The notes under the pieces: model-generated
The model's input: only the letters and a program-made list of their open reading frames with translations
What the model was told of the DNA's origin: nothing
The model's database searches: none
In this document: piece by piece, positions 1 through 8,095 of the stretch
How positions within the stretch are numbered: position 1 is the first letter of the stretch
Layout: each line of letters begins with the position of its first letter
Translations under genes and position numbers: made by a program
Source of the DNA: Sutterella sp.
GTDB taxonomy: Bacteria > Pseudomonadota > Gammaproteobacteria > Burkholderiales > Burkholderiaceae_F
Assembly (NCBI GenBank): GCA_017936545.1
Contig: JAGBFJ010000039.1
Location: forward strand, 1 to 35,183
Direction: 5' to 3'
Length of the DNA stretch: 35,183 nucleotides

Positions 1-353
1 GCCGAGAGAGCAGCCAGAATCGGACTGAAAAGCGCTTCTGCCAGCGCCGTGCGAAGCTCGTCGGGAAGGTCGCCGGCGTCAAAGCCTGCAGCGGTTGGAT
101 CGGCGAAAAGCGGATGGGCGAAGAGCCAGCGCGCATCGCTGAGCGCAAGCGTCCACGACGCGCCGTTGACCGAAAGCCGGCAGACGGCGGCCGGTTCAAA
201 TACAGGGACGGCTGTCAGAAGCCGGAAGGCGATGCTGCCGGTGCCGAAAGCCAGGCCTGCAGGCAGCGCTCTCAGACTGAGGGCGTTGAACAGCCGAACG
301 TACTCAGCGTTCTGCGGCGGAAGATAAAGCGGCTGAACAGTCAATTTGGCCAT
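1..353 (-). CDS. sctQ: SctQ, T3SS cytosolic sorting-platform (C-ring) protein, N-terminal part only
   Basis: The gene runs off the left edge; the visible part is the first 117 codons. SctQ (YscQ/HrcQ, related to FliM/FliN) forms the cytosolic pods that bind SctL-SctN and sort substrates. The visible part has no SpoA domain, which is C-terminal in this family, so the call rests on position directly after sctN-sctO-sctP and on the motif LPDELRTALAEALFSPILAA around residues 94-113, which resembles the helix ending the SctQ N-terminal domain. The ATG at 351-353 starts 10 bases after the sctP stop, as expected for a continuous operon. Identity is strongly supported by synteny and moderately by sequence; length and C-terminus cannot be judged. 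Confidence 0.8.
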   Translation of the reverse strand, partial: MAKLTVQPLYLPPQNAEYVRLFNALSLRALPAGLAFGTGSIAFRLLTAVPVFEPAAVCRLSVNGASWTLALSDARWLFAHPLFADPTAAGFDAGDLPDELRTALAEALFSPILAALS

Positions 354-363
354 AAGTCACCGC

Positions 364-1131
364 TCAGGCAGGGTTGCCGTATTCATCGGTTTCAAGACCG
401 CGGGAACGCTGCCGGCTGTCGTTTTCCTCGGCATCGGCTTCCTGCGACATGGAGATGTTCACGGGCTGCCGCTCCTCCGACTGCAGAATCTGCTGCAGGT
501 CGTTGCGGGAAGCGACTAGCGTCTGGAAGGAGGACGGATCCTTGCAGAGGATCTGCACCGAAAGCTGGCCCGTGAGATCGCGGGTAATGGCGATTTCGGT
601 GCCGCGAAGCACGCTGTCGCTGATGGTCAGACGTACTTCGGCAGGACCTGATTCCGGCGAGTTGACAAGAATTCGGCTGACGAGGCTGTTCAGATTGTCC
701 GGATCCAGAACACCGCTCTGCAGCGACGGCGCTTCTGCCGGCGCGGCGGCGGAAGCTGTCTGCTGAGCCGTGCCGAAAGCAGAGAAACTGCGGAAAAGCG
801 CATCGAGCGAAGAGTCGTTCCGCTGTGCCGCGCCGTCGTTCTGCTTCAGACCTCCCGATTCAAGGTCGTGGGACCGGCTTTGTGATTTGCGGGCTTTTTC
901 CTTGTCGGCGTCGACTGAATTATCGAAACGGTCCATGCCTTTGAAAAGCGAATCGACGGAATCTCCCTTCTGCTGAGCGGACTTCTGCTCGGCAGGATTG
1001 GGGTTCATTGCCCGGCGAAATTCACTGACGACATCCGATGACGGAGCGGAGCGGGCGCCCTGAGCGGTTTCCCGCTGGGCGGACGGACCGTCCGAGCGCA
1101 GACGGAATTGTGTGTCGGCTGACAGGCTCAT
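364..1131 (-). CDS. sctP: SctP, T3SS needle-length / substrate-switch protein
   Basis: The 255-residue product lies between sctO and sctQ, the usual place of SctP (YscP/HpaP, FliK-like). These proteins measure needle length and switch export to late substrates through a C-terminal T3S4 domain contacting SctU. The first ~130 residues are polar, low-complexity and rich in Ser, Asp, Gln and Lys, as expected for an extended ruler. Residues ~145-230 form a compact segment containing GPAEVRLTISDSVLRGTEI and a following beta-rich stretch typical of FliK/HpaP C-terminal domains. It is shorter than YscP (about 450-500) and closer to HpaP-type proteins, which would fit a short needle (inference). AAGGAG precedes the ATG at 1129-1131 at good spacing. 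Confidence 0.82.
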   Translation of the reverse strand: MSLSADTQFRLRSDGPSAQRETAQGARSAPSSDVVSEFRRAMNPNPAEQKSAQQKGDSVDSLFKGMDRFDNSVDADKEKARKSQSRSHDLESGGLKQNDGAAQRNDSSLDALFRSFSAFGTAQQTASAAAPAEAPSLQSGVLDPDNLNSLVSRILVNSPESGPAEVRLTISDSVLRGTEIAITRDLTGQLSVQILCKDPSSFQTLVASRNDLQQILQSEERQPVNISMSQEADAEENDSRQRSRGLETDEYGNPA

Positions 1132-1144
1132 GGCGGCTCCTTAA

Positions 1145-1648
1145 TTATGTGTTATCGTCTTCAGCCGTGGCGCCCAGTCGTTTTACGGGTTTGAATTCTT
1201 CGAATTCCAAATCTTCGGCACGCTCCGCGGCTTTCTTGCTTTCTTCGGCCCAAATGGCCTTGTGTGCTTCAATTTTAGCCGTATTTTTTCGGGCTGTACT
1301 CACCTCGTCCTGGGCTTTTCGCAGGGCGACTTCTGATTGCTGAACGGCTTTTTCAGCAGCATCGATTTCAGCTTCTTTCTGAAGCTCCTGAGCAGCAAGA
1401 AGCGCCAGTCCCCGGTTGAATTCATCAATTTTTTCGATCACCGTTGTTTTCCCGAGCAGGGCGTCGTATCGCCGGTCAGTTTCCTGCACGCGCCAGACGC
1501 GCCACGCCTCAAGCGCCTGCTTCTTCTCTTCGGCCGCAGCCTTCGCCTCGCGAACGGCAGTCTGTGCCCGCGAGACATTGCGTTTGGCGGCTTCCTCGCG
1601 GAATTCTCGTACGGAAAGCAGATCGGCGAGCGGATAGGGATCCGGCAT
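1145..1648 (-). CDS. sctO: SctO, T3SS central stalk protein (YscO/FliJ-like)
   Basis: A 167-residue, highly charged, almost wholly alpha-helical protein with long Ala/Glu/Lys heptad stretches (roughly residues 15-150) that should form a two-helix coiled coil. SctO is the stalk inserted into the SctN hexamer; it links ATP hydrolysis to the export gate SctV and helps recycle chaperones. The motif LLSVREFREEAAKRNVSRA near the N-terminus resembles the start of YscO proteins. It follows sctN with an 11-base gap and precedes sctP. GGAG lies upstream of the ATG at 1646-1648. Coiled coils show little sequence conservation, so the order N-O-P-Q is the main evidence. Confidence 0.85.
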   Translation of the reverse strand: MPDPYPLADLLSVREFREEAAKRNVSRAQTAVREAKAAAEEKKQALEAWRVWRVQETDRRYDALLGKTTVIEKIDEFNRGLALLAAQELQKEAEIDAAEKAVQQSEVALRKAQDEVSTARKNTAKIEAHKAIWAEESKKAAERAEDLEFEEFKPVKRLGATAEDDNT

Positions 1649-1659
1649 GACGGACTCCG

Positions 1660-2976
1660 TTACTGAACGGCGGCCTGAAGCGCACGGACAGTTTCTTCAA
1701 AGGTGCTCTTTTCACCGAGCCCCTGCTTGAGGAAGGCGTTGACCTTGTCGATATGAGCCAGTGCGTCGTCGGCTTCCTTGTCCGCGCCCTTCTTGTATTC
1801 GCCGATCTGAACGAGAAGTTCCACGGAGGAATACTTGGCGAGGATCTGACGAAGACGCTGGGCGGCCTTCTTGTGCTCCTTGGTCACGACGGCATTCATG
1901 ACGCGGGAGACGCTCTGCTGAACGTCGACTGCCGGATAGTGATTCTTGGCAGCCAGTTTGCGGGACAGAACGATATGGCCGTCAAGAATCGAACGCGTTT
2001 CGTCGGCGACCGGTTCGGTCATGTCGTCGCCTTCCACCAGAACGGTATAGAGCGCGGAAATGGAACCCTTGTCGTTGTTGCCCGCCCGCTCCATCAGCTT
2101 GGGCAGCTCGGAGAAAACCGAGGGCGGGAAGCCGCGGCGTGTCGGGGGCTCGCCGGCGGCCAGACCGATTTCACGCTGTGCGCGGGCAAAACGTGTGACG
2201 GAGTCCATCATGAGAAGGACGCTCTTTCCCTGATCACGGAAATATTCGGCAATGGCTGTGGAGGTATAGGCGGCCTTCAGACGTTCCATCGAGGAACGGT
2301 CGGAGGTGGAGACGACGAGCACGGCCTTCTTTCGCCCTTCGGGACCGAGGTCGTGCTCGATGAATTCGCGGACTTCACGGCCGCGTTCGCCGATGAGGGC
2401 CAGGACGCAGACTTCGGCGGTGCAGCCCTTGATGATGCTCGAAAGCAGCGTCGACTTGCCGCCGCCGGCAGCGGCGAAGATGCCCATGCGCTGTCCTTCG
2501 CCGCAGGTCAGAACGCCGTCGATGCAACGAAGACCGAGCGAGAGGGGCTGGGAAATGATGCGCCTCGTCATCGGATTGGGCGCTTCGGCAAAAACCGGAT
2601 AATGGGTGCGGCAGTGCAGTTCCGGACCGCCGTCAAGAGGCTGGCCGAGACCGTCAAGCACGCGGCCGAGCAGTTCGGGACCGACGGGAATCGACAGAAT
2701 CTTGCCGGTCGGAATCACTTCCGTGGCGGGAGAGACGCCCTGGCAGCTTCCGAGCGGGGACAGAAGGGCGACGTTCTTGATGAAGCCCACCACTTCCGCC
2801 TTCAGTTCGAAATCCTCCCAGGGATTTTTCAGAATGCAGAGCTCTCCCACCTTGACGCCGGGAACGACGGCTCGGATGATGGTGCCCACGACCTGTTCGA
2901 CGCGGCCGCGGATGTCGACGGTCGTTGTCGTCTGAACGGCCTGCTGCAGGAGCGGTGCGATATATTCAAACGCCAT
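1660..2976 (-). CDS. sctN: SctN, T3SS hexameric ATPase
   Basis: The 438-residue product is the T3SS ATPase, homologous to FliI and the F1 beta subunit; it unfolds substrates and strips chaperones at the base of the injectisome. Walker A is AAAGGGKST (residues 168-176, Lys174) and Walker B is LLMMD (254-258). The catalytic glutamate region is GERGRE (196-201). The segment [19 protein letters not shown] after the Walker B is the family signature. Residues 20-90 form the beta-barrel domain and the last ~80 the helical domain. Length is normal for the family. The ATG at 2974-2976 lies 3 bases after the sctL stop. This is one of the safest calls in the window. Confidence 0.97.
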   Translation of the reverse strand: MAFEYIAPLLQQAVQTTTTVDIRGRVEQVVGTIIRAVVPGVKVGELCILKNPWEDFELKAEVVGFIKNVALLSPLGSCQGVSPATEVIPTGKILSIPVGPELLGRVLDGLGQPLDGGPELHCRTHYPVFAEAPNPMTRRIISQPLSLGLRCIDGVLTCGEGQRMGIFAAAGGGKSTLLSSIIKGCTAEVCVLALIGERGREVREFIEHDLGPEGRKKAVLVVSTSDRSSMERLKAAYTSTAIAEYFRDQGKSVLLMMDSVTRFARAQREIGLAAGEPPTRRGFPPSVFSELPKLMERAGNNDKGSISALYTVLVEGDDMTEPVADETRSILDGHIVLSRKLAAKNHYPAVDVQQSVSRVMNAVVTKEHKKAAQRLRQILAKYSSVELLVQIGEYKKGADKEADDALAHIDKVNAFLKQGLGEKSTFEETVRALQAAVQ

Positions 2977-2979
2977 GCT

Positions 2980-3585
2980 TTACTGCCTGATCTTCGACGT
3001 GAAGGCGTGTTCAAGCGCCTTCAGCTGAGTTTCCAGAGATGCGTCGACGACGCCGAGCTCGCTTTCCAGAATGCAGCTGTCGGGGCCGAGTCTCGGGTCG
3101 GCAACCACAGTCAGGTACGAACCGGACGTCATGGCGGCAAGCGCCTTGGAAACGGTGGGTTCTTCTGCCGGATTGACGCGGACGGTGACGCGCTGCTGGC
3201 CTCGGACTGTATTGAGCGCCGTGCCGACAATACGCTTGATCCGCGTTTCGTCGTCGAGTTCGCCGATGATTTTGCGGATGGACTGATTGACGACGCTGAC
3301 CACGGTGTTTTCAATGGATTCGATGAACTCGACGGAAGCGAGCACAGTCTCCATCATTTTTTCCGCGTTTTCCATCTTGCCGGTTTCAACGCCGTCCTCG
3401 TAGCCCTGCTGAAAACGCTCTTCGTAGACGGCTTCGGCCTTTTTTTCAATCTCCGCCGCATGCGCCTTGGCTGCGGCGATCAGCGATGCTGCATCGTGGA
3501 GCGTGTCGACGTCGGCGGCCTTGAGCACTTTGACGCCGGGAGCGGGCGAGGGCACGTCGGTGTTCAGTCGAAATAGCGGATCCAT
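2980..3585 (-). CDS. sctL: SctL, T3SS ATPase stator (YscL/FliH-like)
   Basis: This 201-residue protein lies between sctK and sctN. SctL dimers link the ATPase to SctQ and regulate its activity. The N-terminal segment has LNTDVPSPAPGVKVLKAADV, the proline-containing start common in HrpE/YscL proteins, followed by a charged helix around residues 35-75 (AHAAEIEKKAEAVYEERFQQ) typical of the FliH/V-ATPase E-subunit coiled coil. The C-terminal half (about 100-190) has the stator fold pattern, with RVNPAEEPTV and DSCILESELGVVDASLETQL; the latter matches the well-conserved C-terminal motif of the family. Its start overlaps the sctK stop by 22 bases, suggesting translational coupling. Confidence 0.93.
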   Translation of the reverse strand: MDPLFRLNTDVPSPAPGVKVLKAADVDTLHDAASLIAAAKAHAAEIEKKAEAVYEERFQQGYEDGVETGKMENAEKMMETVLASVEFIESIENTVVSVVNQSIRKIIGELDDETRIKRIVGTALNTVRGQQRVTVRVNPAEEPTVSKALAAMTSGSYLTVVADPRLGPDSCILESELGVVDASLETQLKALEHAFTSKIRQ

Positions 3586-4223
3586 TCGTTGTCAAGCTCC
3601 CTCAGAATGAGTTTCTTCATAAAGTGCCAGAGCGGCTGGCGAAGCGCCGGATCAAGCGGAGGCGCGGCGGGAAGGTCAGCTGCGGCGAAAAGAAGGTCGG
3701 TGCGGCGCTGCAGTTCGGCCGGCCAGCCGGCGCGGATCGTTTCGAGAGACCGGCGGGCGAGCAGGCGGCATTTGTCGGAGAGCGAAGCGTCCGACGAGTC
3801 GGAGATCAGAGCCTGTCTGAGCGATCCGACCTGATAGCGGCCGCGGGTCAGCGCATAGCTGTAGATGTCTTCGCCGAGAAAATCCTTGACGGCAAGCACG
3901 TCGGTCTTGCTGAGCGTGCGTGCGATGTCTTCTGCATAAGCGGATGCACTGACCAGACGGCCGACGCGCTCGAGAACGGCGGCAGGGTAAAAAGCCAGCC
4001 GCTGGGATTCATCTGTAAAGGCCCAATAAGCGTCCACCGGCACTGCCTTCAGGTGCTGACGAGCCGTCAGAATCCGAACCAGGTCAGGCTGACGCTGAAC
4101 GGCATCCCAGATGCCGCCCGTCGGCAGGGCGGCATCCTTTTTCTCGGCACAGTTGAAAGCGAGCATCCTTTCCAGAAGCTTCGGATTGCTTTCAAGCAGA
4201 TCGCGGAAAAAGAATCGGTTCAT
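3564..4223 (-). CDS. sctK: SctK, T3SS sorting-platform adaptor (YscK-like)
   Basis: A 219-residue protein in the YscK position between sctJ and sctL. SctK joins the cytosolic SctQ-L-N platform to the inner-membrane ring protein SctD. There is no signal peptide or membrane segment. Low-complexity sequence is absent, and central residues (FLGEDIYSYALTRGRYQVGS) resemble the conserved LG...Y.fA..R core of the family. The YscK family diverges rapidly, so order contributes much of the confidence. The ATG at 4221-4223 has no strong ribosome-binding site, and a 71-base gap separates it from sctJ, so a weak start or a slightly different start is possible. Confidence 0.82.
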   Translation of the reverse strand: MNRFFFRDLLESNPKLLERMLAFNCAEKKDAALPTGGIWDAVQRQPDLVRILTARQHLKAVPVDAYWAFTDESQRLAFYPAAVLERVGRLVSASAYAEDIARTLSKTDVLAVKDFLGEDIYSYALTRGRYQVGSLRQALISDSSDASLSDKCRLLARRSLETIRAGWPAELQRRTDLLFAAADLPAAPPLDPALRQPLWHFMKKLILRELDNEWIRYFD

Positions 4224-4294
4224 AGGTCAGGTCCAGTCTGTCGTCAGCTGCGGGGGGCGGTCCCGCGGCACCACGGCGCTGATCCGATGCCGGA

Positions 4295-5074
4295 TCAGGC
4301 CTCGGTCTTTTGATCGGCGCCCGACGTCTTGCGGCTTCTCCAGTATAGGAAACCGCCCGCGCCAAGCCCGAGAAGAGAAACGATGAAAAGCCCGATGGCG
4401 CCGAAAAGGAACATCTGCGCCTTCTTCTGCGAGGCCGTTTCCGTTTCCTGGAGCATCGGAACGGTGATCGTGTCGCGCACCGGCACCAGCATCACCGATA
4501 CGTTTTCCTGCTTGAGGCCGGGAACGGCATTGGCGGCCAATTCTCTGACGCGGGAAATCAGATGAGGCGCCTGAGAAGAGGGGGTATGCCTCAGGAACAC
4601 GGCCGCCGACGGTTCGACGGTTTTTCCGGTGCCGAGATCCTGCGAACCAAGCACGACGTGGACGCGGGAGGTCAGCACGCCGTCGATCTGTGCGAGGGTT
4701 TCCGAGAGTTCCTGCGAGAGCGCATAAGTCAGGCGGGCCTGTTCTTCCGTCGCCGAGGAAATCATGCCCTTGGCGGCAAAGATCTGTCCCATGTTTTCAT
4801 AGTCGGACTGCGGCAGATTGTTTTCGCGCATCAGTTCGAGCGTCTGGACGATCTTGTCGTTGTCGACCGAGAGCGTGAAGCCGTTCTTGGTGGAGGTCTT
4901 CTCGGTATCGATGCCGTTTTTGAGCAGAACCGACATCATGGCGTTGGCCTGATGCTCCGTGAGGCCCTGATACACCTCCGACTTGCAGCCGCCGAGCACC
5001 AGCACCGCGGCAGCGGCCGCCAGAATAAGGGGCCGTCTCAGTCGTGAGGAGACAGAAGAAAGAAAATCGGTCAT
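4295..5074 (-). CDS. sctJ: SctJ, T3SS inner-membrane ring lipoprotein
   Basis: The 259-residue product is the YscJ/PrgK/FliF-like protein that builds the inner ring with SctD. It has a lipoprotein signal peptide with lipobox LGGC, so Cys30 should be lipidated. Residues ~32-90 form ring-building motif 1 (YQGLTEHQANAMMSVLLKNG is the family signature) and ~105-200 form motif 2, joined by a linker ending in EEQARLTYALSQELSETLAQ. A C-terminal membrane helix lies at about 224-246 and is followed by a basic tail. All domains expected of the family are present at the normal length. It follows sctI by 41 bases. Confidence 0.96.
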   Translation of the reverse strand: MTDFLSSVSSRLRRPLILAAAAAVLVLGGCKSEVYQGLTEHQANAMMSVLLKNGIDTEKTSTKNGFTLSVDNDKIVQTLELMRENNLPQSDYENMGQIFAAKGMISSATEEQARLTYALSQELSETLAQIDGVLTSRVHVVLGSQDLGTGKTVEPSAAVFLRHTPSSQAPHLISRVRELAANAVPGLKQENVSVMLVPVRDTITVPMLQETETASQKKAQMFLFGAIGLFIVSLLGLGAGGFLYWRSRKTSGADQKTEA

Positions 5075-5115
5075 ATAGGGACTCCGGAAAACCGTCGGAT
5101 CGGAAAAGCGAGGCT

Positions 5116-5571
5116 CTAACTGTTGGATTTTAGCGTCTGCTCGAACTGAGAGGAAGCCGAATCGCGGACGTTGCCGAGGAATTTCGACTCAAAAACCTGC
5201 ATATTCATGCGGAACTGGAGTTTGAGAAGCTGTTCCGGCGACGGCAGATCGGGTGCCTTCGAACTCTGAGGCGCGTCGGCGGCCAGATCGGAACCTCCGA
5301 CGCTCTGAGGTGCATCGGCTTTTCCGGATGCCCGGACCGCGTCCGTCTGAGAAATGCGCTGCGAAGGATCGGAGGCCTGAATCCGGGCCGTGCCGTCAAT
5401 GCGCTGAGCATCCTCCGGACCCTGTTCGACGAGTGTGCGAAAAGCCTCCGCCACTTCACGGGGAACCGGCGAGCGGTCCGAGCTGACCAGACCTTCGCCC
5501 CTGGAGGAGCGGGAGGTCTCGAGCGCTTCCATCAGACGCTGGGAGAAATCAACGGCGGAACTGACGTCCAT
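5116..5571 (-). CDS. sctI: SctI, T3SS inner-rod protein
   Basis: The 151-residue protein carries at its C-terminus (about 108-151) the rod/needle motif beginning SPEQLLKLQFRMNMQVFESK, which resembles YscI/PrgJ C-terminal helices and partly mirrors the SctF C-terminus. SctI forms the rod that anchors the needle in the SctR/S/T export gate. Residues 1-105 are low-complexity and rich in Ser, Asp, Ala and Gln. The protein is longer than YscI (about 115) or PrgJ (about 100), with the extra length in that disordered part. It precedes sctJ as in Yersinia. GGAAG lies 9 bases before the ATG at 5569-5571. Confidence 0.88.
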   Translation of the reverse strand: MDVSSAVDFSQRLMEALETSRSSRGEGLVSSDRSPVPREVAEAFRTLVEQGPEDAQRIDGTARIQASDPSQRISQTDAVRASGKADAPQSVGGSDLAADAPQSSKAPDLPSPEQLLKLQFRMNMQVFESKFLGNVRDSASSQFEQTLKSNS

Positions 5572-5603
5572 GACAGAAAACTTCCGATTAAATCAATAAC
5601 AAA

Positions 5604-5627
5604 GAGGGAGGCTTGTAGTCCTCCCTC
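5604..5627 (-). terminator. Hairpin between yscG-like gene and sctI, possible attenuator
   Basis: A perfect 8-base inverted repeat (GAGGGAGG / CCTCCCTC) with an 8-base loop lies in the 91-base gap between the needle-chaperone gene and sctI. On the transcribed strand it is followed by TTTGTTATTGATTT, a loose U-rich run. It could act as a partial terminator or as an RNA-stability hairpin that keeps needle mRNA more abundant than downstream mRNA. Both roles are inferences. Confidence 0.45.
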
Positions 5628-5662
5628 CTGACCCGTATGCGCATCCGGGAATCGAAATTGTG

Positions 5663-6031
5663 TCAGATCGATTCCAGAAGATTCTTGGCAAGATTGCCGG
5701 CGGGCGTGGCCTCGGGCACTTTGGCGAGAATCTCCGCCGCCTCGTCCTTGCGCCCGGCAAGAAAGGCATTGAGACCCAGATAGGCAAGTCCGTCGGGATC
5801 GTCGGGATTCTGAGCAAGCACTTTGTCGCGCAGCACCGTTTCGGCTTCGTCGTATTCGCCGACGGCGAGGTGACTCATCGCAAGGCTGATCAGGGTCGGA
5901 ATATGGTCGGGACGGCATTCGAGAATGCCGTTGTAGACCGTGCGGGCAAGCGCAACCTGACCCTTCTGAACACCGGCGTTAGCGATGTCGAGGAGACGGG
6001 TGACTTCAGCGTTGGTAAGCATGGCTGCCAT
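5663..6031 (-). CDS. yscG: YscG-like TPR needle-protein chaperone
   Basis: A 122-residue all-helical protein made of tetratricopeptide-like repeats; for example GQVALARTVYNGILECRPDH is followed by GEYDEAETVLRDKVLAQNPD and a third repeat to about residue 108. YscG is a TPR protein that, with YscE, holds the needle subunit SctF in a soluble complex. This gene immediately follows sctF with a 4-base gap, and a YscE-like gene precedes sctF, so E-F-G order is preserved. TPR proteins are hard to assign by sequence alone, and HrpB1-type proteins look alike; the assignment is mainly positional. No signal peptide or membrane helix is visible. Confidence 0.75.
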   Translation of the reverse strand: MAAMLTNAEVTRLLDIANAGVQKGQVALARTVYNGILECRPDHIPTLISLAMSHLAVGEYDEAETVLRDKVLAQNPDDPDGLAYLGLNAFLAGRKDEAAEILAKVPEATPAGNLAKNLLESI

Positions 6032-6035
6032 CCTG

Positions 6036-6287
6036 TTACTGCGCGCGCTGAGCCAGCTGCTTGGCTTCGTCGGTCAGAGACTTGGAGATCGTCGAAGCGG
6101 TTTCCAGCATCGTGTTGTACTGGTTGACTTCAAACTGCATCTGAAGCATCTGTTCCTGACTGAGCGTGGAACCCTTGGAAATCTCTTCCATCTCTTTCTG
6201 GAGCTCAGTACCTTTGGTTGCGATGGACTGCTGGATTTGGGAAAACATCTGGTTGATGTCAAATCCGGAGATAGAGCCTGTAGACAT
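6036..6287 (-). CDS. sctF: SctF, T3SS needle filament subunit
   Basis: The 83-residue product matches the needle family in length and layout: a polar N-terminus, a helix (about 10-38), a short turn at GSTLS, then a long C-terminal helix (about 44-83). The C-terminal helix contains QMQFEVNQYNTMLETASTIS, the typical LQ..v..yn.....S...K pattern of YscF/PrgI needle subunits that polymerise. AGGAG lies 8 bases before the ATG at 6285-6287. It is flanked by YscE-like and YscG-like chaperone genes as in Yersinia. This is a confident call. Confidence 0.95.
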   Translation of the reverse strand: MSTGSISGFDINQMFSQIQQSIATKGTELQKEMEEISKGSTLSQEQMLQMQFEVNQYNTMLETASTISKSLTDEAKQLAQRAQ

Positions 6288-6302
6288 TTGATCAGCTCCT
6301 GA

Positions 6303-6506
6303 TTAAAAAAGTTTGGACAAAATCTCTGAGGCAGCAGCCACTGCTTCGCGGGCCGCCTGAGCCTGCTTCATGTCGTCGGGAGTCAGGCCTTGGTCCATGG
6401 CCCGGCGAAGGCGATAATCCATATCGGCCACTTCGTCGCGGATGGCTTTCTGATCACTGTAGGACGCGCTTTCGGCGGCGTCCGCTGCTGAGATGAAATC
6501 AGTCAT
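6303..6506 (-). CDS. yscE: YscE-like small needle-protein co-chaperone
   Basis: A 67-residue helical protein directly upstream of sctF. YscE/EscE/SsaE-type proteins are 65-90-residue helical hairpins that pair with a YscG-type protein to keep the needle subunit from polymerising in the cytoplasm. Here the helices are about 18-36 (IRDEVADMDYRLRRAMDQGL) and 41-66 (PDDMKQAQAAREAVAAASEI), joined by a GLTP turn, which fits that fold. The start overlaps the sctD stop as ATGA, which implies translational coupling. Sequence similarity in such small proteins is weak, so position and size carry the call. Confidence 0.75.
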   Translation of the reverse strand: MTDFISAADAAESASYSDQKAIRDEVADMDYRLRRAMDQGLTPDDMKQAQAAREAVAAASEILSKLF

Positions 6507-8095
6507 TTGGAAACCTTGAGAGGATAGTTGATCTTCTTTCCGTTTTTGGAAAGAACCAAACGATCGTAAGTAATGGATTCCAGGACAAAACCGCCGGGGA
6601 GCCGACCTCCCTCGAACACCTTTTCCCCTGTGCTTAGTGTAACAAACTTGATGGCACCGCCCGAGACGCCGGCGACGCGAAATGACGGTTTGTTACTGTT
6701 TTTGGTGTCAGGTTTAACCGACTTGGGCGCAGTCGTCACTGTCGGAGGAACTGCGCCGGCAGGCAGGTTCTGATTGACCACGTCGATGACCAGCGGCACG
6801 TCGGAGCGCAGACGAATGGATTCCAGTGCCTGATCAAGACGCGTGCGGCGTTCGGGCGTAAGCGTCGTGGTGAATCGGACGCGTCCCGGCAGATATTCAA
6901 TTTTGACGCCTTCGAGCGAAGACTCGCGAAGCACGTCCGTGATGAGGCGGTTGACTTCCGCCTGATGGCGGATGCGCCTCGTCACCCGTACGGCGCTGCG
7001 GGTACTGTCAGCGGCAAGGAACGGCACGTTCTGGAGGGCTTCTCCGAAGGCTTTTTCTTCGACGACGCTCGAGAGCATGTAGGAGGCGACAAGAAGTTCA
7101 TTCCCCGCAGTCGTTTTCGAAAGCGTGACGTACGGCCAGAAGTCGATGGTGTTGAAGGCGGACTGGAGCGCGGTCGTGTAATCGCTGTCGACGGTTACAT
7201 CAATGACCACCGGTTCCTTCATTTTCCGAGCGACGGTCACGAGACGGCCGCGTTCGGCATCATCTCTGACGGACCCTTCAATCAGGAAGGCGCCGCTCTC
7301 GGCCTTGGACACCCGGACGTCGGGGAAGCCGGCGTTCTGCATGCGTCGGAGGATATCGTCGGCGGTGACGGCCTTCTTGCCTTCGAACAGGCTGAGGACA
7401 CAAAGCTTCACGCGTTCAAAACCGGAGGGCTCTGCGCGAAGTTCCACCCAGTCGCCGGCTTCCTGAGCTTCATCCCTGGGCTGCTGCGAGCCAAGCAGAA
7501 TAAAAAGACCGGCAACGATCAGAAGAAGTGCAATCGTGCATCCCGTGAGAAGCGCGGTCCGATGCGAACGAACGGGCGCTTCGCCTTCAGAGGCGCCGGC
7601 CTCAGGAGCTTCTTCGGTTTGCGCCGAGGAAGCGGTCTGGGGTGCATCGGTGTTCCCGCTGTTGGGGTCGGTCTGAGACGGATCATCCGTCTTCGAGGTT
7701 TCAGACTGTTCTGCCGCCTTATCCTGAGCGGGAATACGGGGTGACGAAAGCTGGAGAAGGGACAATGCGACCCCGTCCCAGAAAGACTGAGCAGCATTGC
7801 GGTCGCCCCAGGCGAAAAGGACCGAGCCCATCTTGTAGATGATGCCCGGCTTCAGAATGCCGCCCTTGGGCTCAGCATCGTCTCCGGCCGTAAGAACCGT
7901 ACCGTCAAGCGGTTTCGCCGTGACTGTTCCGTCAGCGCCGATGGCAAGTGCGCAGTGTCTGGGTGCCAGTGCGGCATCCGACAGGATGATGTCGCAGGAA
8001 TCGTCGCGGCCGACGGCCCATGTTCCTTCCTCGAGGACGATTTCAGCCCCGAGGTGGACGCCGGAGAGAATTCGGAGAGCTGCGGCGAACATCAT
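6503..8095 (-). CDS. sctD: SctD, T3SS inner-membrane outer-ring protein with FHA domain
   Basis: The 530-residue protein has the SctD layout. Residues ~8-100 are a cytoplasmic FHA domain (WAVGRDDSCDIILSDAALAP, then RHCAL), which docks SctK. Residues ~118-176 form a Ser/Thr/Glu/Pro-rich linker. A single membrane helix is at about 180-202 (TALLTGCTIALLLIVAGLFI). The periplasmic part has repeated ring-building folds (about 215-450). A Pro/Ser/Lys linker precedes a final beta-rich segment. It is longer than YscD (about 420); the extra length is in the linker and the C-terminal segment. The start overlaps the sctC stop by 4 bases. A second Met directly follows the first, so the start could be one codon later. 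Confidence 0.93.
   Translation of the reverse strand: MMFAAALRILSGVHLGAEIVLEEGTWAVGRDDSCDIILSDAALAPRHCALAIGADGTVTAKPLDGTVLTAGDDAEPKGGILKPGIIYKMGSVLFAWGDRNAAQSFWDGVALSLLQLSSPRIPAQDKAAEQSETSKTDDPSQTDPNSGNTDAPQTASSAQTEEAPEAGASEGEAPVRSHRTALLTGCTIALLLIVAGLFILLGSQQPRDEAQEAGDWVELRAEPSGFERVKLCVLSLFEGKKAVTADDILRRMQNAGFPDVRVSKAESGAFLIEGSVRDDAERGRLVTVARKMKEPVVIDVTVDSDYTTALQSAFNTIDFWPYVTLSKTTAGNELLVASYMLSSVVEEKAFGEALQNVPFLAADSTRSAVRVTRRIRHQAEVNRLITDVLRESSLEGVKIEYLPGRVRFTTTLTPERRTRLDQALESIRLRSDVPLVIDVVNQNLPAGAVPPTVTTAPKSVKPDTKNSNKPSFRVAGVSGGAIKFVTLSTGEKVFEGGRLPGGFVLESITYDRLVLSKNGKKINYPLKVSK

Noticed and set aside
1753-3576. Long open frame (607 codons) on the forward strand over sctN and sctL
   Set aside because: It is antisense to two well-identified genes; GC-rich third positions leave the opposite strand free of stops. 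The translation has no recognisable motif.
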